Of a stretch of 64,000 nt of DNA, positions 25,790 to 33,795 are shown one piece after another. Numbering within the stretch: the stretch's first letter is position 1; each line of letters starts with the position of its first letter. Source of the DNA: RGIG9115 sp045649825 (GTDB lineage Bacteria > Bacillota > Clostridia > UBA1381); contig JAZRQO010000023.1 of assembly GCA_045649825.1 (NCBI GenBank), positions 66,481 through 130,480 on the forward strand. Direction: 5' to 3'. The notes beneath the pieces were generated by a model. That model made no database searches. It saw nothing but the letters and a program-made list of their open reading frames with translations, and was not told the DNA's origin. Position numbers and translations under genes: made by a program.

Positions 25790-25984
25790 GCGAACAATAT
25801 AGATGCAAGAAATATAAAGCTGAATTTTGCACATTCGTGCAAAGCGAAATTATTGCTCCGCAATAGCTAAATTGTTTTTTCAAAACAGCTAAATTAAATT
25901 CGCCAAAGCTGACCGAAGGTCAATTTAGCTACGAAGTAATTTAGCGTGCGTAGCACAGTTGGCTTGCGTTAGCGAATTTAGCTG
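25790..25984. repeat. Hairpin-rich repeat cluster with GCTAAATT motifs
   Basis: About 195 bp without a gene. GCTAAATT or its complement AATTTAGC occurs at least five times, along with short hairpins (TTGCACATTCGTGCAA, GCTGACCGAAGGTCAA and GCTACGAAGTA units). It looks like a palindromic interspersed repeat cluster, unrelated in sequence to family 1. Confidence 0.55.
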
Positions 25985-26024
25985 AAAAAAAGACATTATT
26001 CTTTATCGAATAATGTCTTTTTTT
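25985..26024. terminator. Terminator of the tRNA operon
   Basis: A 17-bp stem of AAAAAAAGACATTATTC with its complement around TTTATC, with A- and T-runs on both sides. It lies just past tRNA-Cys on the minus strand. Confidence 0.9.
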
Positions 26025-26025
26025 C

Positions 26026-26100
26026 TGGAGGTGCCACCCGGATTTGAACCGGGGAATAAAGGTGTTGCAGACCTTGGCCTTACCAGTTGGCTATGGCACC
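26026..26100 (-). tRNA. tRNA-Cys (anticodon GCA)
   Basis: Acceptor GGTGCCA/TGGCACC, anticodon loop CTGCAAC (GCA, cysteine), encoded CCA. Last gene of the five-tRNA operon. Confidence 0.95.
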
Positions 26101-26139
26101 GATTAAAACAAAAGACGCTGTATGCGTCTTTTGTATGTT

Positions 26140-26214
26140 TGGAGCGGAAGACGAGATTCGAACTCGCGACGTTCACCTTGGCAAGGTGACGCTCTACCAC
26201 TGAGCCACTCCCGC
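26140..26214 (-). tRNA. tRNA-Gly (anticodon GCC), second copy
   Basis: Identical to the tRNA-Gly at 11460-11534. A short hairpin (AAAAGACGC/GCGTCTTTT at 26110-26132) separates it from tRNA-Cys and may guide processing or partial termination. Confidence 0.95.
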
Positions 26215-26239
26215 ATAAGCTCTTTTGTAAAAAAGAACT

Positions 26240-26315
26240 TGGTGCCTCCGAGTGGAATCGAACCACTGACACAGGGATTTTCAGTCCCTTGCTCTACCGA
26301 CTGAGCTACAGAGGC
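26240..26315 (-). tRNA. tRNA-Phe (anticodon GAA)
   Basis: Acceptor GCCTCTG/CGGAGGC, anticodon stem AGGGA/TCCCT with loop CTGAAAA (GAA, phenylalanine), encoded ACCA. Confidence 0.95.
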
Positions 26316-26334
26316 ATATTGAACAGAAAAAAAA

Positions 26335-26411
26335 TGGCGACCCGGATGGGGCTCGAACCCACGACCTCTAGCGTGACAGGCTAGCGTTCTAACCAACTGA
26401 ACTACCGGGCC
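26335..26411 (-). tRNA. tRNA-Asp (anticodon GTC)
   Basis: Acceptor GGCCCGG/CCGGGTC, anticodon stem CTAGC/GCTAG with loop CTGTCAC (GTC, aspartate), encoded GCCA. Confidence 0.95.
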
Positions 26412-26413
26412 AT

Positions 26414-26489
26414 TGGTGGGAGTTACAGGGCTCGAACCTGTGACATCCTGCTTGTAAGGCAGACGCTCTCCCAGCTGAGCTAAACTCCC
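26414..26489 (-). tRNA. tRNA-Val (anticodon TAC)
   Basis: Acceptor GGGAGTT/AACTCCC, anticodon loop CTTACAA (TAC, valine), encoded ACCA. First gene of the minus-strand tRNA operon, only 2 bp from tRNA-Asp. Confidence 0.95.
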
Positions 26490-26535
26490 GTATTTTTCTG
26501 TTCAAAAACGTCGTCATTATTTAACGACGAAATTT

Positions 26536-26564
26536 ATTATAGCATAGGGGTGCCTGTTTGTCAA
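26536..26564 (-). promoter_or_regulatory. Promoter of the tRNA operon
   Basis: Minus strand TTGACA (26559-26564), 17-bp spacer, TATAAT (26536-26541), perfect consensus. The stretch 26565-26824 between this promoter and the rnpB promoter is AT-rich and shows no gene. Confidence 0.88.
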
Positions 26565-26824
26565 CACTTTTTTTGTATTTTTTTCAGCATTGTATAACTT
26601 TGCTAATGATTTTTTTGTTTTTATTTATGCATTGTTGTAAATGTGACAAGAATACCCTCTTAAACCAACTTTATATATGTTTTTTATTACTTTATTTTCT
26701 ACTATCATTGTGTATAAATATGTGGTTATTCTGTGTGAATTACAGGTATTTTTTGTAATATTATCAATGTGAAAATATAAAAGGGCGGTTTCTTTTACGC
26801 AAATTATGCAAGCTAAAATTTATA

Positions 26825-26853
26825 TTGACACAGAATAAAAATTGTGTTAGAAT
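26825..26853 (+). promoter_or_regulatory. Promoter of rnpB
   Basis: TTGACA (26825-26830), 17-bp spacer, TAGAAT (26848-26853), ending about 6 bp before the RNase P RNA. Confidence 0.85.
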
Positions 26854-26858
26854 ATACA

Positions 26859-27392
26859 GCGAGTAATTCAGACGGTTGCGGGCGAATTATCGCCTGAGGA
26901 AAGTCCGGGCTCCATAGAGCAAGGGTGCCGGCTAACGGCCGGTGGAAGCGATTCCAAGGATAGTGCAACAGAGAATGGATGGGAAGTATTGGCGGAAAAA
27001 TAGTGTAGAACAACCGATACGAAGTATAATGCGCTTGCGCATTATACCTTGCCCGAAGGCGTACATTTGTACGTCAAGTGGTGAGTAGCGTTTGTAATTC
27101 AATGGCATAAATAAAAGAAATACGCTTTGCGTATTTCTACCGTAATTAATACGATATATAAAAACTGCCATTGAATGGTCTGTGCATTTTTACCCAATAC
27201 CCGATTGTGGAAATGTGTGGTAAGAGCACACAGGGACGATGGCGACTGAAGTCCCGTGTAAACCCCACCCGGAGCAACCCGAGGGAACAATAGCCTGCTC
27301 GGCTTCCCGACAAGGGGCTTGAGATTTGCGGCAACGCAGATACCAGATAGATAATCGTCAAATACAGAACCCGGCTTACAGAATTGCTCATT
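26859..27392 (+). ncRNA. rnpB: RNase P RNA (A-type) with an insertion in P12
   Basis: Catalytic RNA of RNase P, which matures tRNA 5' ends. Conserved blocks in order: GAGGAAAGTCCGGGCTCC (CR-I, near 26900), AGTGCAACAGAGAA, GGTAAGAGCACAC (27219-27231), GTAAACCCCACCCGGAGCAA, and ACAGAACCCGGCTTAC near the 3' end. GAGTAATTC (26861-26869) pairs with GAATTGCTC (27381-27389) as P1. It is about 530 nt, against 350-400 for most A-type RNAs. The excess is a repeat element at 26995-27192 sitting between GTATTGG (26986-26992) and CCAATAC (27194-27200), which I read as the two arms of helix P12. P12 is variable in nature, so function may be kept. Confidence 0.93.
26995..27192 (+). repeat. Structured repeat family 1, copy B (inside rnpB)
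   Basis: Begins AAAAATAGTGTAGAAC and ends GGTCTGTGCATTTTT, the family termini. Internal parts in family order: hairpin 1 (GTATAATGCGC/GCGCATTATAC, 27022-27046), core GGCGTAC..GTACGTC (27058-27076), the GGCATAA box, hairpin 2 (AGAAATACGC/GCGTATTTCT, 27116-27138) and GCCATTGAATGG. It interrupts the P12 region of the RNase P RNA. Confidence 0.85.
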
Positions 27393-27397
27393 TTTTT

Positions 27398-27434
27398 AAA
27401 AAGAACGGAACTGAAAGGTTTCGTTTTTTTGTTT
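27398..27434 (+). terminator. Terminator of rnpB
   Basis: AACGGAACT and GGTTTCGTT pair around GAAA, followed by TTTTTTT. T-runs also start at 27391. Confidence 0.7.
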
Positions 27435-27474
27435 TTTAAAAGACTGCTTCAAAGGTGAAGCAGTCTTTTAAAAA
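27435..27474. terminator. Terminator of the glycolytic operon
   Basis: TTTTAAAAGACTGCTTC and GAAGCAGTCTTTTAAAA form a long stem just past the gpmI stop on the minus strand. Confidence 0.85.
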
Positions 27475-27478
27475 TATA

Positions 27479-29023
27479 TTATTTAACTATAAGGGTTTCT
27501 CCGGTCATCTCGGCAGGCTTATCAAGTCCCATAAGGTCGAGCATTGTGGGGCAGAGGTCTGCAAGCTTACCCTTTTTAAGCTCTACATCGCCTGCACCCA
27601 TAACGATTAGAGGAACAGGGTTTGTTGTATGAGCAGTGAACACGTCGTTTGTTTCGGGGTCAACCATGCAGTCTGCGTTTCCGTGGTCGGCAGTAATAAG
27701 GATTTTACCATCCTTTGCACGAAGAGCATCAACAACCTTGCCCAGACATTCGTCAACTGCTTCAACTGCAGCCTTTGCTGCATCGAACACGCCTGTGTGT
27801 CCAACCATGTCACAGTTTGCGAAGTTGAGGATGATGCAGTCGTACTTGTCTTCGTTTATAAGCTCAACACAAGCATCTGCGACTTTGTATGCACTCATTT
27901 CGGGCTGCATATCGTATGTTGCAACTTTGGGAGAAGCAATAAGCTTTCTGTCCTCACCCTCATACTGATTTTCAACGCCACCGTTAAAGAAGAAGGTAAC
28001 GTGAGCATATTTTTCAGTTTCAGCTATTCTGAGCTGTGTAAGACCTTTCTTTGAAATATATTCTCCGAAAGTATTTGTAAGTGATTCGGGCTTGAATGCA
28101 ACGTCAACATTTGGCATTGAAGCGTCATACTGAGTCATACAAACATAGTAAAGGGGAAGAAGCTCACGGTTGAAGCCTGTAAATTCGGGGTCAACGAGAG
28201 TTCTTGTGATTTCTCTTGCGCGGTCGGGACGGAAGTTGAAGAATATAACAGAGTCGTTTGCAGAAATGCTGCCAACGGGAGCACCGTTCTTTGTAACAAC
28301 TGCAGGGATGATGAATTCGTCGGTGATTGCTGCACCGTTTTCGTCAAGTGTTTCGTATGACTTTTTCATCATTGCCTGAATGTCCTCGCAGAAAACACCG
28401 TTACTGCGGACTGCGGCATTGTATGCCTTTTCAACTCTGTTCCAGTTTGTATCTCTGTCCATTGCGTAGTATCTGCCCATTACGGTTGCAATTTCGCCTA
28501 CACCTGCTTTGTCAAGATAGTCCTGAAGCTGCTGGAGATAGCCTGCACCGCTTGTGGGAGAAACGTCACGTCCGTCCATAATGCAGTGGATATATACTTT
28601 TTTAAGACCTGCAGTTTTTGCAAGGTCGATAAGGCCGAACAAATGCTCAATATGGCTGTGAACACCACCGTCAGATAAAAGTCCCATAAAGTGAAGAGCA
28701 GAATCGTTTTTCTTGCAGTTTTCAACTGCCTTTATGAGTGCGGCATTTTCAAAGAAGTCGCCGTCCTTGATTGATTTTGTAATTCTTGTTAGCTCCTGAT
28801 AAACAACACGTCCTGCACCGATATTTGTGTGACCAACCTCGGAGTTACCCATCTGGCCTTCGGGAAGTCCAACACTCATACCGCTTGCATAAAGAATGGT
28901 ATTGGGGTAGTCGGCAAAATATGAATCAAGATTCGGAGTGTTTGCCGCTTTGATTGCATTGCCCGCTACTGTGTCGTTAATACCGTAGCCGTCAAGAATG
29001 ATTAAAGCAATTGGTTTTTTCAT
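27479..29023 (-). CDS. gpmI: 2,3-bisphosphoglycerate-independent phosphoglycerate mutase
   Basis: 514 aa, full length. Interconverts 3- and 2-phosphoglycerate using Mn2+, in the cytoplasm. The alkaline-phosphatase-fold metal site is visible: LIILDGYG at the start, the catalytic serine in QMGNSEVGHTNIGAGR, and the distal TADHGNAD. RBS GAAAGGA. Third gene of pgk-tpiA-gpmI; a 207-bp repeat element lies between it and tpiA. Confidence 0.96.
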   Translation of the reverse strand: MKKPIALIILDGYGINDTVAGNAIKAANTPNLDSYFADYPNTILYASGMSVGLPEGQMGNSEVGHTNIGAGRVVYQELTRITKSIKDGDFFENAALIKAVENCKKNDSALHFMGLLSDGGVHSHIEHLFGLIDLAKTAGLKKVYIHCIMDGRDVSPTSGAGYLQQLQDYLDKAGVGEIATVMGRYYAMDRDTNWNRVEKAYNAAVRSNGVFCEDIQAMMKKSYETLDENGAAITDEFIIPAVVTKNGAPVGSISANDSVIFFNFRPDRAREITRTLVDPEFTGFNRELLPLYYVCMTQYDASMPNVDVAFKPESLTNTFGEYISKKGLTQLRIAETEKYAHVTFFFNGGVENQYEGEDRKLIASPKVATYDMQPEMSAYKVADACVELINEDKYDCIILNFANCDMVGHTGVFDAAKAAVEAVDECLGKVVDALRAKDGKILITADHGNADCMVDPETNDVFTAHTTNPVPLIVMGAGDVELKKGKLADLCPTMLDLMGLDKPAEMTGETLIVK

Positions 29024-29097
29024 TTTGATATCCTTTCGTTATTACATAAATAAAAATGTGGCAAAACAGGAACGTCCCATGCCACTGAGAGGGTTGT

Positions 29098-29304
29098 AAA
29101 AAAATAGTGCAGAATGGATAAACCGAAGAGAAATGCGACTTGTCGTATTTCTCCCTGCCCGAAGGCGTACGCGTGTACGTCGAGTGGTAAGGTTTATTCA
29201 TAGTTAAATGGCATAATATAGTAGAAATCCGCAATTCTGCGGATTTCTACCTTATGTTGAATATTTAATATTAAAGGCCATTTAACGGTCTGTGCATTTT
29301 TTGG
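29098..29304 (+). repeat. Structured repeat family 1, copy C (gpmI-tpiA spacer)
   Basis: Starts AAAAAAATAGTGCAGAATGG and ends CGGTCTGTGCATTTTTT. Hairpin 1 is GAGAAATGCGAC/GTCGTATTTCTC, the core is GAAGGCGTAC..GTACGTCGAGTGG (29161-29187), and hairpin 2 is TAGAAATCCGCA/TGCGGATTTCTA. Same order as copy B with compensating stem differences. It is transcribed (antisense to its own orientation) within the operon. Confidence 0.85.
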
Positions 29305-29314
29305 CGCCCCGTCT

Positions 29315-30067
29315 TTATTTAGCAGCTGCAACTATTGTAGCAAAGTCTGCAGATTTAAGTGATGCACCGCCTATAAGACCACCGTCGATGTTTGCCTTTG
29401 CGAGAAGACCTGCACAGTTAGCAGCGTTCATTGAACCGCCGTACTGAATTGTGATTTCCTTTGCAGTAGCTGCATCATAAAGACCGGAAAGTACTTCTCT
29501 TATAGCGCCGCAAACTTCTTCTGCCTGGTCGTCTGTAGCAGTTTTACCTGTTCCGATTGCCCAGATAGGCTCGTAAGCAACTACAACCTTCTTTGCGTCA
29601 TCTGCATTGATGTTTGCAAATGCTTTCTTAATCTGGATTGTGATTAAGTCCATTGTAATACCTGCTTCTCTCTGCTCAAGGCTTTCACCGCAGCATACGA
29701 TAGGCACAAGACCCTTTTCAAGAGCCTTCTTTGTTTTAAGATTAACAGTTTCGTCTGTTTCGTTGTTGTATTCACGTCTTTCGCTGTGACCGATAATAAC
29801 GTAGTCAACACCAAGGTCGACGAGCATATCGGCACTTACTTCACCTGTAAATGCACCCTTGTCCTCAAAGTGAAGGTTTTCAGCACCGATTTTAACGTGT
29901 GTACCTGCAGCTGCTCTTACAGCTTCGCTGAGGTTTACATAAGGTGTGCAACAAACAACTTCACAAGCTGCACCCTTTGTAGCTTCAACAACTTCCTTAA
30001 CATAGTCATATGTTTCAGAAGGAAGCTTGTTCATTTTCCAGTTACCTGCAATAATGTATTTACCCAT
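29315..30067 (-). CDS. tpiA: Triosephosphate isomerase
   Basis: 250 aa TIM barrel. Interconverts glyceraldehyde 3-phosphate and dihydroxyacetone phosphate. Visible residues are the N-terminal GNWKMNK lysine, the catalytic histidine in VIIGHSERR, the catalytic glutamate in VVAYEPIWAIGTG (loop 6 follows), and the phosphate-binding IQYGGSMN and GGLIGGASL. Middle gene of pgk-tpiA-gpmI. Confidence 0.97.
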   Translation of the reverse strand: MGKYIIAGNWKMNKLPSETYDYVKEVVEATKGAACEVVCCTPYVNLSEAVRAAAGTHVKIGAENLHFEDKGAFTGEVSADMLVDLGVDYVIIGHSERREYNNETDETVNLKTKKALEKGLVPIVCCGESLEQREAGITMDLITIQIKKAFANINADDAKKVVVAYEPIWAIGTGKTATDDQAEEVCGAIREVLSGLYDAATAKEITIQYGGSMNAANCAGLLAKANIDGGLIGGASLKSADFATIVAAAK

Positions 30068-30107
30068 AATTAATTCTCCTTACAAATCAAAGTTTGTACG
30101 AGGATGT

Positions 30108-30170
30108 ATAAAAATTCACACACCATTCAATGGCAAGCCATCGAATTACGTCCGTTCTGCACTATTTTTC
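30108..30170 (-). repeat. Structured repeat family 1, copy D (truncated, tpiA-pgk spacer)
   Basis: About 63 bp: left end TAAAAATTCACACACCATTCAATGG, right end CCGTTCTGCACTATTTTT, with GGATG/CATCC flanks as in copy A. The two internal hairpins and the core are deleted, leaving mainly the termini. Confidence 0.7.
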
Positions 30171-30216
30171 TCCATCCTGCCAAGCTTGTTAATTATTCAT
30201 TATTAATTATTCATTA

Positions 30217-30237
30217 CGGGGCAGTAAAACTGCCCCG
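30217..30237. terminator. Hairpin just downstream of pgk
   Basis: CGGGGCAGT and ACTGCCCCG pair with a three-base loop. No T-run follows on the minus strand; a processing or stabilising hairpin between pgk and tpiA is likelier than a full terminator. Confidence 0.45.
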
Positions 30238-30255
30238 ATAACAAATTCAATGCTA

Positions 30256-31452
30256 TTATTTGTCGCCGATTGCAACAATTCCGGGGAGGTCTTTGCCTTC
30301 GAGGAATTCCATTGATGCGCCGCCACCTGTTGAGATGTGGCTCATCTTGTCGCCAAGGCCTGCCTGGTTAACAGCTGCAACACTGTCACCGCCGCCAATG
30401 ATTGTTGTAGCGTCAATCTCTGCAAGTACAGCTGCGATTGCATTTGTACCCTTTGCGAAGTTAGGCATTTCAAATACGCCCATAGGACCGTTCCATACAA
30501 CAGACTTAGCTTCTTTAACTGCTTCTGAGAAGAGCTTAATTGTTTCAGGTCCGATGTCAAGTCCCTGCCATCCGTCTTCAATTCCGCCTTCAGCTACTAC
30601 CTTTGATTCAGCATCGTTGTCAAATGCTTTTGCAACTACTGTATCAACAGGTATAAGGAGCTTAACGCCCTTTGCAGCAGCCTTTTCCATCATTTCCTTT
30701 GCATAGTCGATGTAGTCGCTCTCAAGGAGTGAATCGCCAACGCCCATGCCCTTAGCAGCCATAAATGTGTATGCCATACCGCCGCCGATGATGAGTGTAT
30801 CAACCTTTTCAAGAAGGTTGTTGATAACTGAAATCTTACTTGATACCTTTGAACCGCCGAGGATAGCCACGAGAGGTCTTACAGGATCGTTAACTGCATT
30901 TCCGAGGAAGTCGATTTCCTTTTTGATAAGGTAACCGCAAGCAGCTGTTTTGATATATTTTGTAACACCAACGTTTGAGCAGTGTGCTCTGTGAGCTGTA
31001 CCGAATGCATCGTTTACGAATACTTCAGCAAGTGAAGCAAGCTCTTCACTGAACTCGTCAATGTTCTTTGTTTCTTCTTTTCTGTAACGTGTGTTCTGGA
31101 GAAGAACAACGTCGCCTTCATTCATAGCGGCAACTGCTGCCTTTGCATTTTCGCCTACAACATTGTCGTCAGCGGCAAATACAACTTCCTTGCCGAGCTT
31201 CTCGGAAAGGCTCTTTGCAACAGGTGCAAGTGAAAGTGAAGGAACAGGCTCGCCCTTGGGCTTGCCCATATGTGAGCAAAGGATAACCTTTGCACCTTTT
31301 TCTATAAGGTACTTGATTGTGGGGAGAGCGCCGACAATTCTGTTCTCATCTGTGATATTGCCGTTCTCATCCAGGGGTACGTTAAAGTCGCATCTTACCA
31401 ATACTTTTTTGCCTGCAACTTCAATGTCTTCAACTGTGAGCTTATTAAACAT
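30256..31452 (-). CDS. pgk: Phosphoglycerate kinase
   Basis: 398 aa from the ATG at 31450-31452 behind GGAGGAA; the open frame extends upstream without similarity. Makes ATP from 1,3-bisphosphoglycerate. The N-terminal substrate site VLVRCDFNVPLD, the helix CSHMGKPKG, the hinge, the nucleotide-binding GGSKVSSKI and the C-terminal GGGDSVAAV are present. First gene of the glycolytic operon; no gapA precedes it here, unlike the common gap-pgk-tpi-gpm order. Confidence 0.97.
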   Translation of the reverse strand: MFNKLTVEDIEVAGKKVLVRCDFNVPLDENGNITDENRIVGALPTIKYLIEKGAKVILCSHMGKPKGEPVPSLSLAPVAKSLSEKLGKEVVFAADDNVVGENAKAAVAAMNEGDVVLLQNTRYRKEETKNIDEFSEELASLAEVFVNDAFGTAHRAHCSNVGVTKYIKTAACGYLIKKEIDFLGNAVNDPVRPLVAILGGSKVSSKISVINNLLEKVDTLIIGGGMAYTFMAAKGMGVGDSLLESDYIDYAKEMMEKAAAKGVKLLIPVDTVVAKAFDNDAESKVVAEGGIEDGWQGLDIGPETIKLFSEAVKEAKSVVWNGPMGVFEMPNFAKGTNAIAAVLAEIDATTIIGGGDSVAAVNQAGLGDKMSHISTGGGASMEFLEGKDLPGIVAIGDK

Positions 31453-31586
31453 TTTAATTCCTCCGTTTATGTTTTTTTCGGGAGCATACTCCCACATAAT
31501 TCTATTGTACAACAAACAAGAAATTTTTTCAAGATATTTTTAAAATTTCCCAAACTAAATTTGAAATAGTTTTTGATAATTTTTTG

Positions 31587-32564
31587 TCAATTATGCACTA
31601 TTAAGGCAATATTCAGGATATTTTGAATGTCGTCGTTACTTATTTCAATATCCGACGCCCTCAGGGATGTTTCCGCGTGGGTTTTGTTCTTAAGTCCAAG
31701 AATGGGAACGGTGTTAAAATCATCAATGGAGGTAAGAACTGCCGAAACTGCCTCGGTTACAGTACAATCGTATTTTATTGCAATTTTTTTGAGTAGGTCA
31801 AATATTTTGCGGCTTTGGGGGTTGTCGTACCGTTCTGCTGCTTTGGGGCTGAGTGTAGCCCCTGTATCAAGCTTTGAGAAATATCCCTTGGACTGCGCCG
31901 AGAATGCAAAAACATTAATATTTTCGTTTTTGTAAAACTCGTAGCTGTCTCTGTCCATGATTGACAGTGTGGGGTCTATAAGGTGAATGTTGGGACGTGC
32001 AAGCCCGAACTGAATCTGGCTCGAGGTAATGGGTGCGAGCTTGTGAGATTTGCAATATTCAGCCGCTTCTTTTACCCGTCGGGGACTCCAGTTTGATAGC
32101 CCGACGCTACGTGTTTTACCACTTTTTACAAGCTTATCGAGAGTTTCCATTATTGGTGCAACAGGCAGGTTTTCATTATCACGGTGAAGAAAATATATAT
32201 CCACGTAATCTGTTCCGAGATTTGAAAGGCTTTGCTCAATATCGGACATGATTTCCTTTTCCGAAAGTCGTGAAATGTCCATATGCCCCATAGGGGGATG
32301 TCCGCCCTTTGTGGATATTATAAGGTCGTGGCGGTTGCCTCGAGCTTTGAGCCATCTTCCGATTATTTTTTCGCTGCGGCTTTTTTCGCCCGGCGCCCAG
32401 TCGTTATATGAAAGAGCAGTGTCGATAAGAGTGCCCCCTGCCTCCGTAAAACTGTCAAGCACCTCCCGTGAAGTTTCCTCCGTCATAGGCTCTCCCATAG
32501 AGTCTGTTCCAAGGGCAAGCTTGCTGACTTTAATATCTGTTCCGTCAAGTTTTATATACTTCAT
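31587..32564 (-). CDS. Aldo/keto reductase
   Basis: 325 aa TIM-barrel NADPH-dependent reductase. Catalytic tetrad positions are visible: D and Y in LIDTALSYNDW, K in IISTKGGHP, H in YFLHRDN. Substrate unknown; the sequence resembles the YajO/Tas-like soluble group. It lies 135 bp upstream of pgk on the same strand but with its own spacing, so cotranscription is uncertain. Confidence 0.85.
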   Translation of the reverse strand: MKYIKLDGTDIKVSKLALGTDSMGEPMTEETSREVLDSFTEAGGTLIDTALSYNDWAPGEKSRSEKIIGRWLKARGNRHDLIISTKGGHPPMGHMDISRLSEKEIMSDIEQSLSNLGTDYVDIYFLHRDNENLPVAPIMETLDKLVKSGKTRSVGLSNWSPRRVKEAAEYCKSHKLAPITSSQIQFGLARPNIHLIDPTLSIMDRDSYEFYKNENINVFAFSAQSKGYFSKLDTGATLSPKAAERYDNPQSRKIFDLLKKIAIKYDCTVTEAVSAVLTSIDDFNTVPILGLKNKTHAETSLRASDIEISNDDIQNILNIALIVHN

Positions 32565-32868
32565 TGCTTTTTGTTCCTTTCCGCCCTGATATTACGTTTT
32601 GGATCAGCTTGTGATTAGTATTCATAACATGAAATGGGAATGTGTATTGTAATTTTATGTTTGTATAAAGTTTAAGTCTATTCTATCATAGTTTTTACCT
32701 AAAAGCAATGCTTTTACATTTTTATATTAAATTTGGTCAGGAAGGAATGTGTAAAAACAGTAAAGATAGGTCCGAATATTAGAACTCCTTTTTTGTACTA
32801 AAGTGATAAAACACTGCAGTGTTAAATTAATGAAAGTTATACATAATGTAGGAAAGTGGGTTTTGGGG
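32565..32868. other. Intergenic region upstream of the amino-acid ABC operon
   Basis: About 300 bp without a gene. It contains the perfect 14-bp palindrome AACACTGCAGTGTT at 32810-32823, 46 bp upstream of the -35 box, a candidate operator. Nothing else is recognised. Confidence 0.5.
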
Positions 32869-32897
32869 TTGACTTTAATGTGGTAAAGTGTTAAAAT
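32869..32897 (+). promoter_or_regulatory. Promoter of the amino-acid ABC operon
   Basis: TTGACT (32869-32874), 17-bp spacer, TAAAAT (32892-32897), with a leader of about 35 nt. Confidence 0.7.
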
Positions 32898-32938
32898 GCA
32901 ACCATAATAATGCGTTTTACGAAAGGAAGTAAATCAAT

Positions 32939-33730
32939 ATGAAAAAGTTTTTATCAATTATTCTTGCAGGCATGATGGCAGTTGCAATGACTGCTTGTTC
33001 ATCAGCTCCCACAAACGACACAACAGCTGATTCTGATATGGACTACATAAACGGAAACGGCAAAATGGTTATCGGCTACACAATTTATGAGCCTATGAAC
33101 TATGAAGAAAACGGCGAACTCACAGGATTTGATACAGAGTTTGCAGAAGCAGTTTGTGAAAAGCTCGGCGTTGAGCCTGAATTCGTTGTAATCGACTGGG
33201 ACAATAAGTTCCTTGAACTCGAATCAAAGAGTATTGACTGTATCTGGAACGGTATGACAATCACAGACGAAGCAAAGCTTAACGCTTCAGTATCTGTTCC
33301 TTATGTTAAGAATGCACAGGTTGTAGTTGCAAAGGCAGACAAGGCAGCAGAGCTTAAGTCTGTTGAAGACCTCAAGGGTCTCAGCTTCGCAGCAGAAGCA
33401 GGTTCAGCAGGTGAAGCTGCAATCAAAGACAACGGTCTTGACGAAAAGTATGTTGCAGCATCAGCTCAGACAGATGCACTTCTCGAAGTAATGAGCGGCT
33501 CAGCAGATGCTTGTGTAATCGACATCACAATGGCAAACGCTATGACAGGCGAAGGAACAAGCTATGAATCACTTGCTTCCGCACTTGAGCTTACAACAGA
33601 AGAATACGGTATCGCATTCAGAAAAGACTCTGATGTAACAGCAAAGGTTAACGAAATCATAGACGAGCTTGTTGCAGACGGTACACTTACAGCTCTTGCT
33701 GAAAAGTACAGCCTTACACTCGCTGAATAA
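32939..33730 (+). CDS. Amino-acid ABC transporter substrate-binding lipoprotein
   Basis: 263 aa. Lipoprotein signal peptide with lipobox MTAC (Cys20), then a Thr/Ser/Asp linker and a type II periplasmic-binding fold of family 3 (polar amino acids): start of lobe 1 GKMVIGYTIYEPMNY, GFDTEFAEAVCEKLGV, WNGMTIT and the hinge segment. Binds a polar amino acid outside the membrane and delivers it to the permease encoded next. The ligand cannot be told from sequence. Codon use is strongly biased (many GCA, AAG, CTC), suggesting high expression. Confidence 0.9.
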   Translation: MKKFLSIILAGMMAVAMTACSSAPTNDTTADSDMDYINGNGKMVIGYTIYEPMNYEENGELTGFDTEFAEAVCEKLGVEPEFVVIDWDNKFLELESKSIDCIWNGMTITDEAKLNASVSVPYVKNAQVVVAKADKAAELKSVEDLKGLSFAAEAGSAGEAAIKDNGLDEKYVAASAQTDALLEVMSGSADACVIDITMANAMTGEGTSYESLASALELTTEEYGIAFRKDSDVTAKVNEIIDELVADGTLTALAEKYSLTLAE

Positions 33731-33740
33731 TATAGTTTGT

Positions 33741-33770
33741 AAAGGGACTGTTGCTTGCAACAGCCCCTTT
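33741..33770 (+). terminator. Intra-operon hairpin after the binding-protein gene
   Basis: AAAGGGACTGTTG and CAACAGCCCCTTT pair around CTTG, with no T-run. Such hairpins commonly protect the binding-protein mRNA 3' end so that it exceeds the permease and ATPase in amount. Confidence 0.6.
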
Positions 33771-33795
33771 GAACTCTTAGAAAGGTAATATACAT

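Noticed and set aside
26558..26758. 66-codon frame upstream of rnpB
   Set aside because: Very AT-rich hydrophobic peptide (FLYFFQHC..), no RBS, located between two strong divergent promoters.
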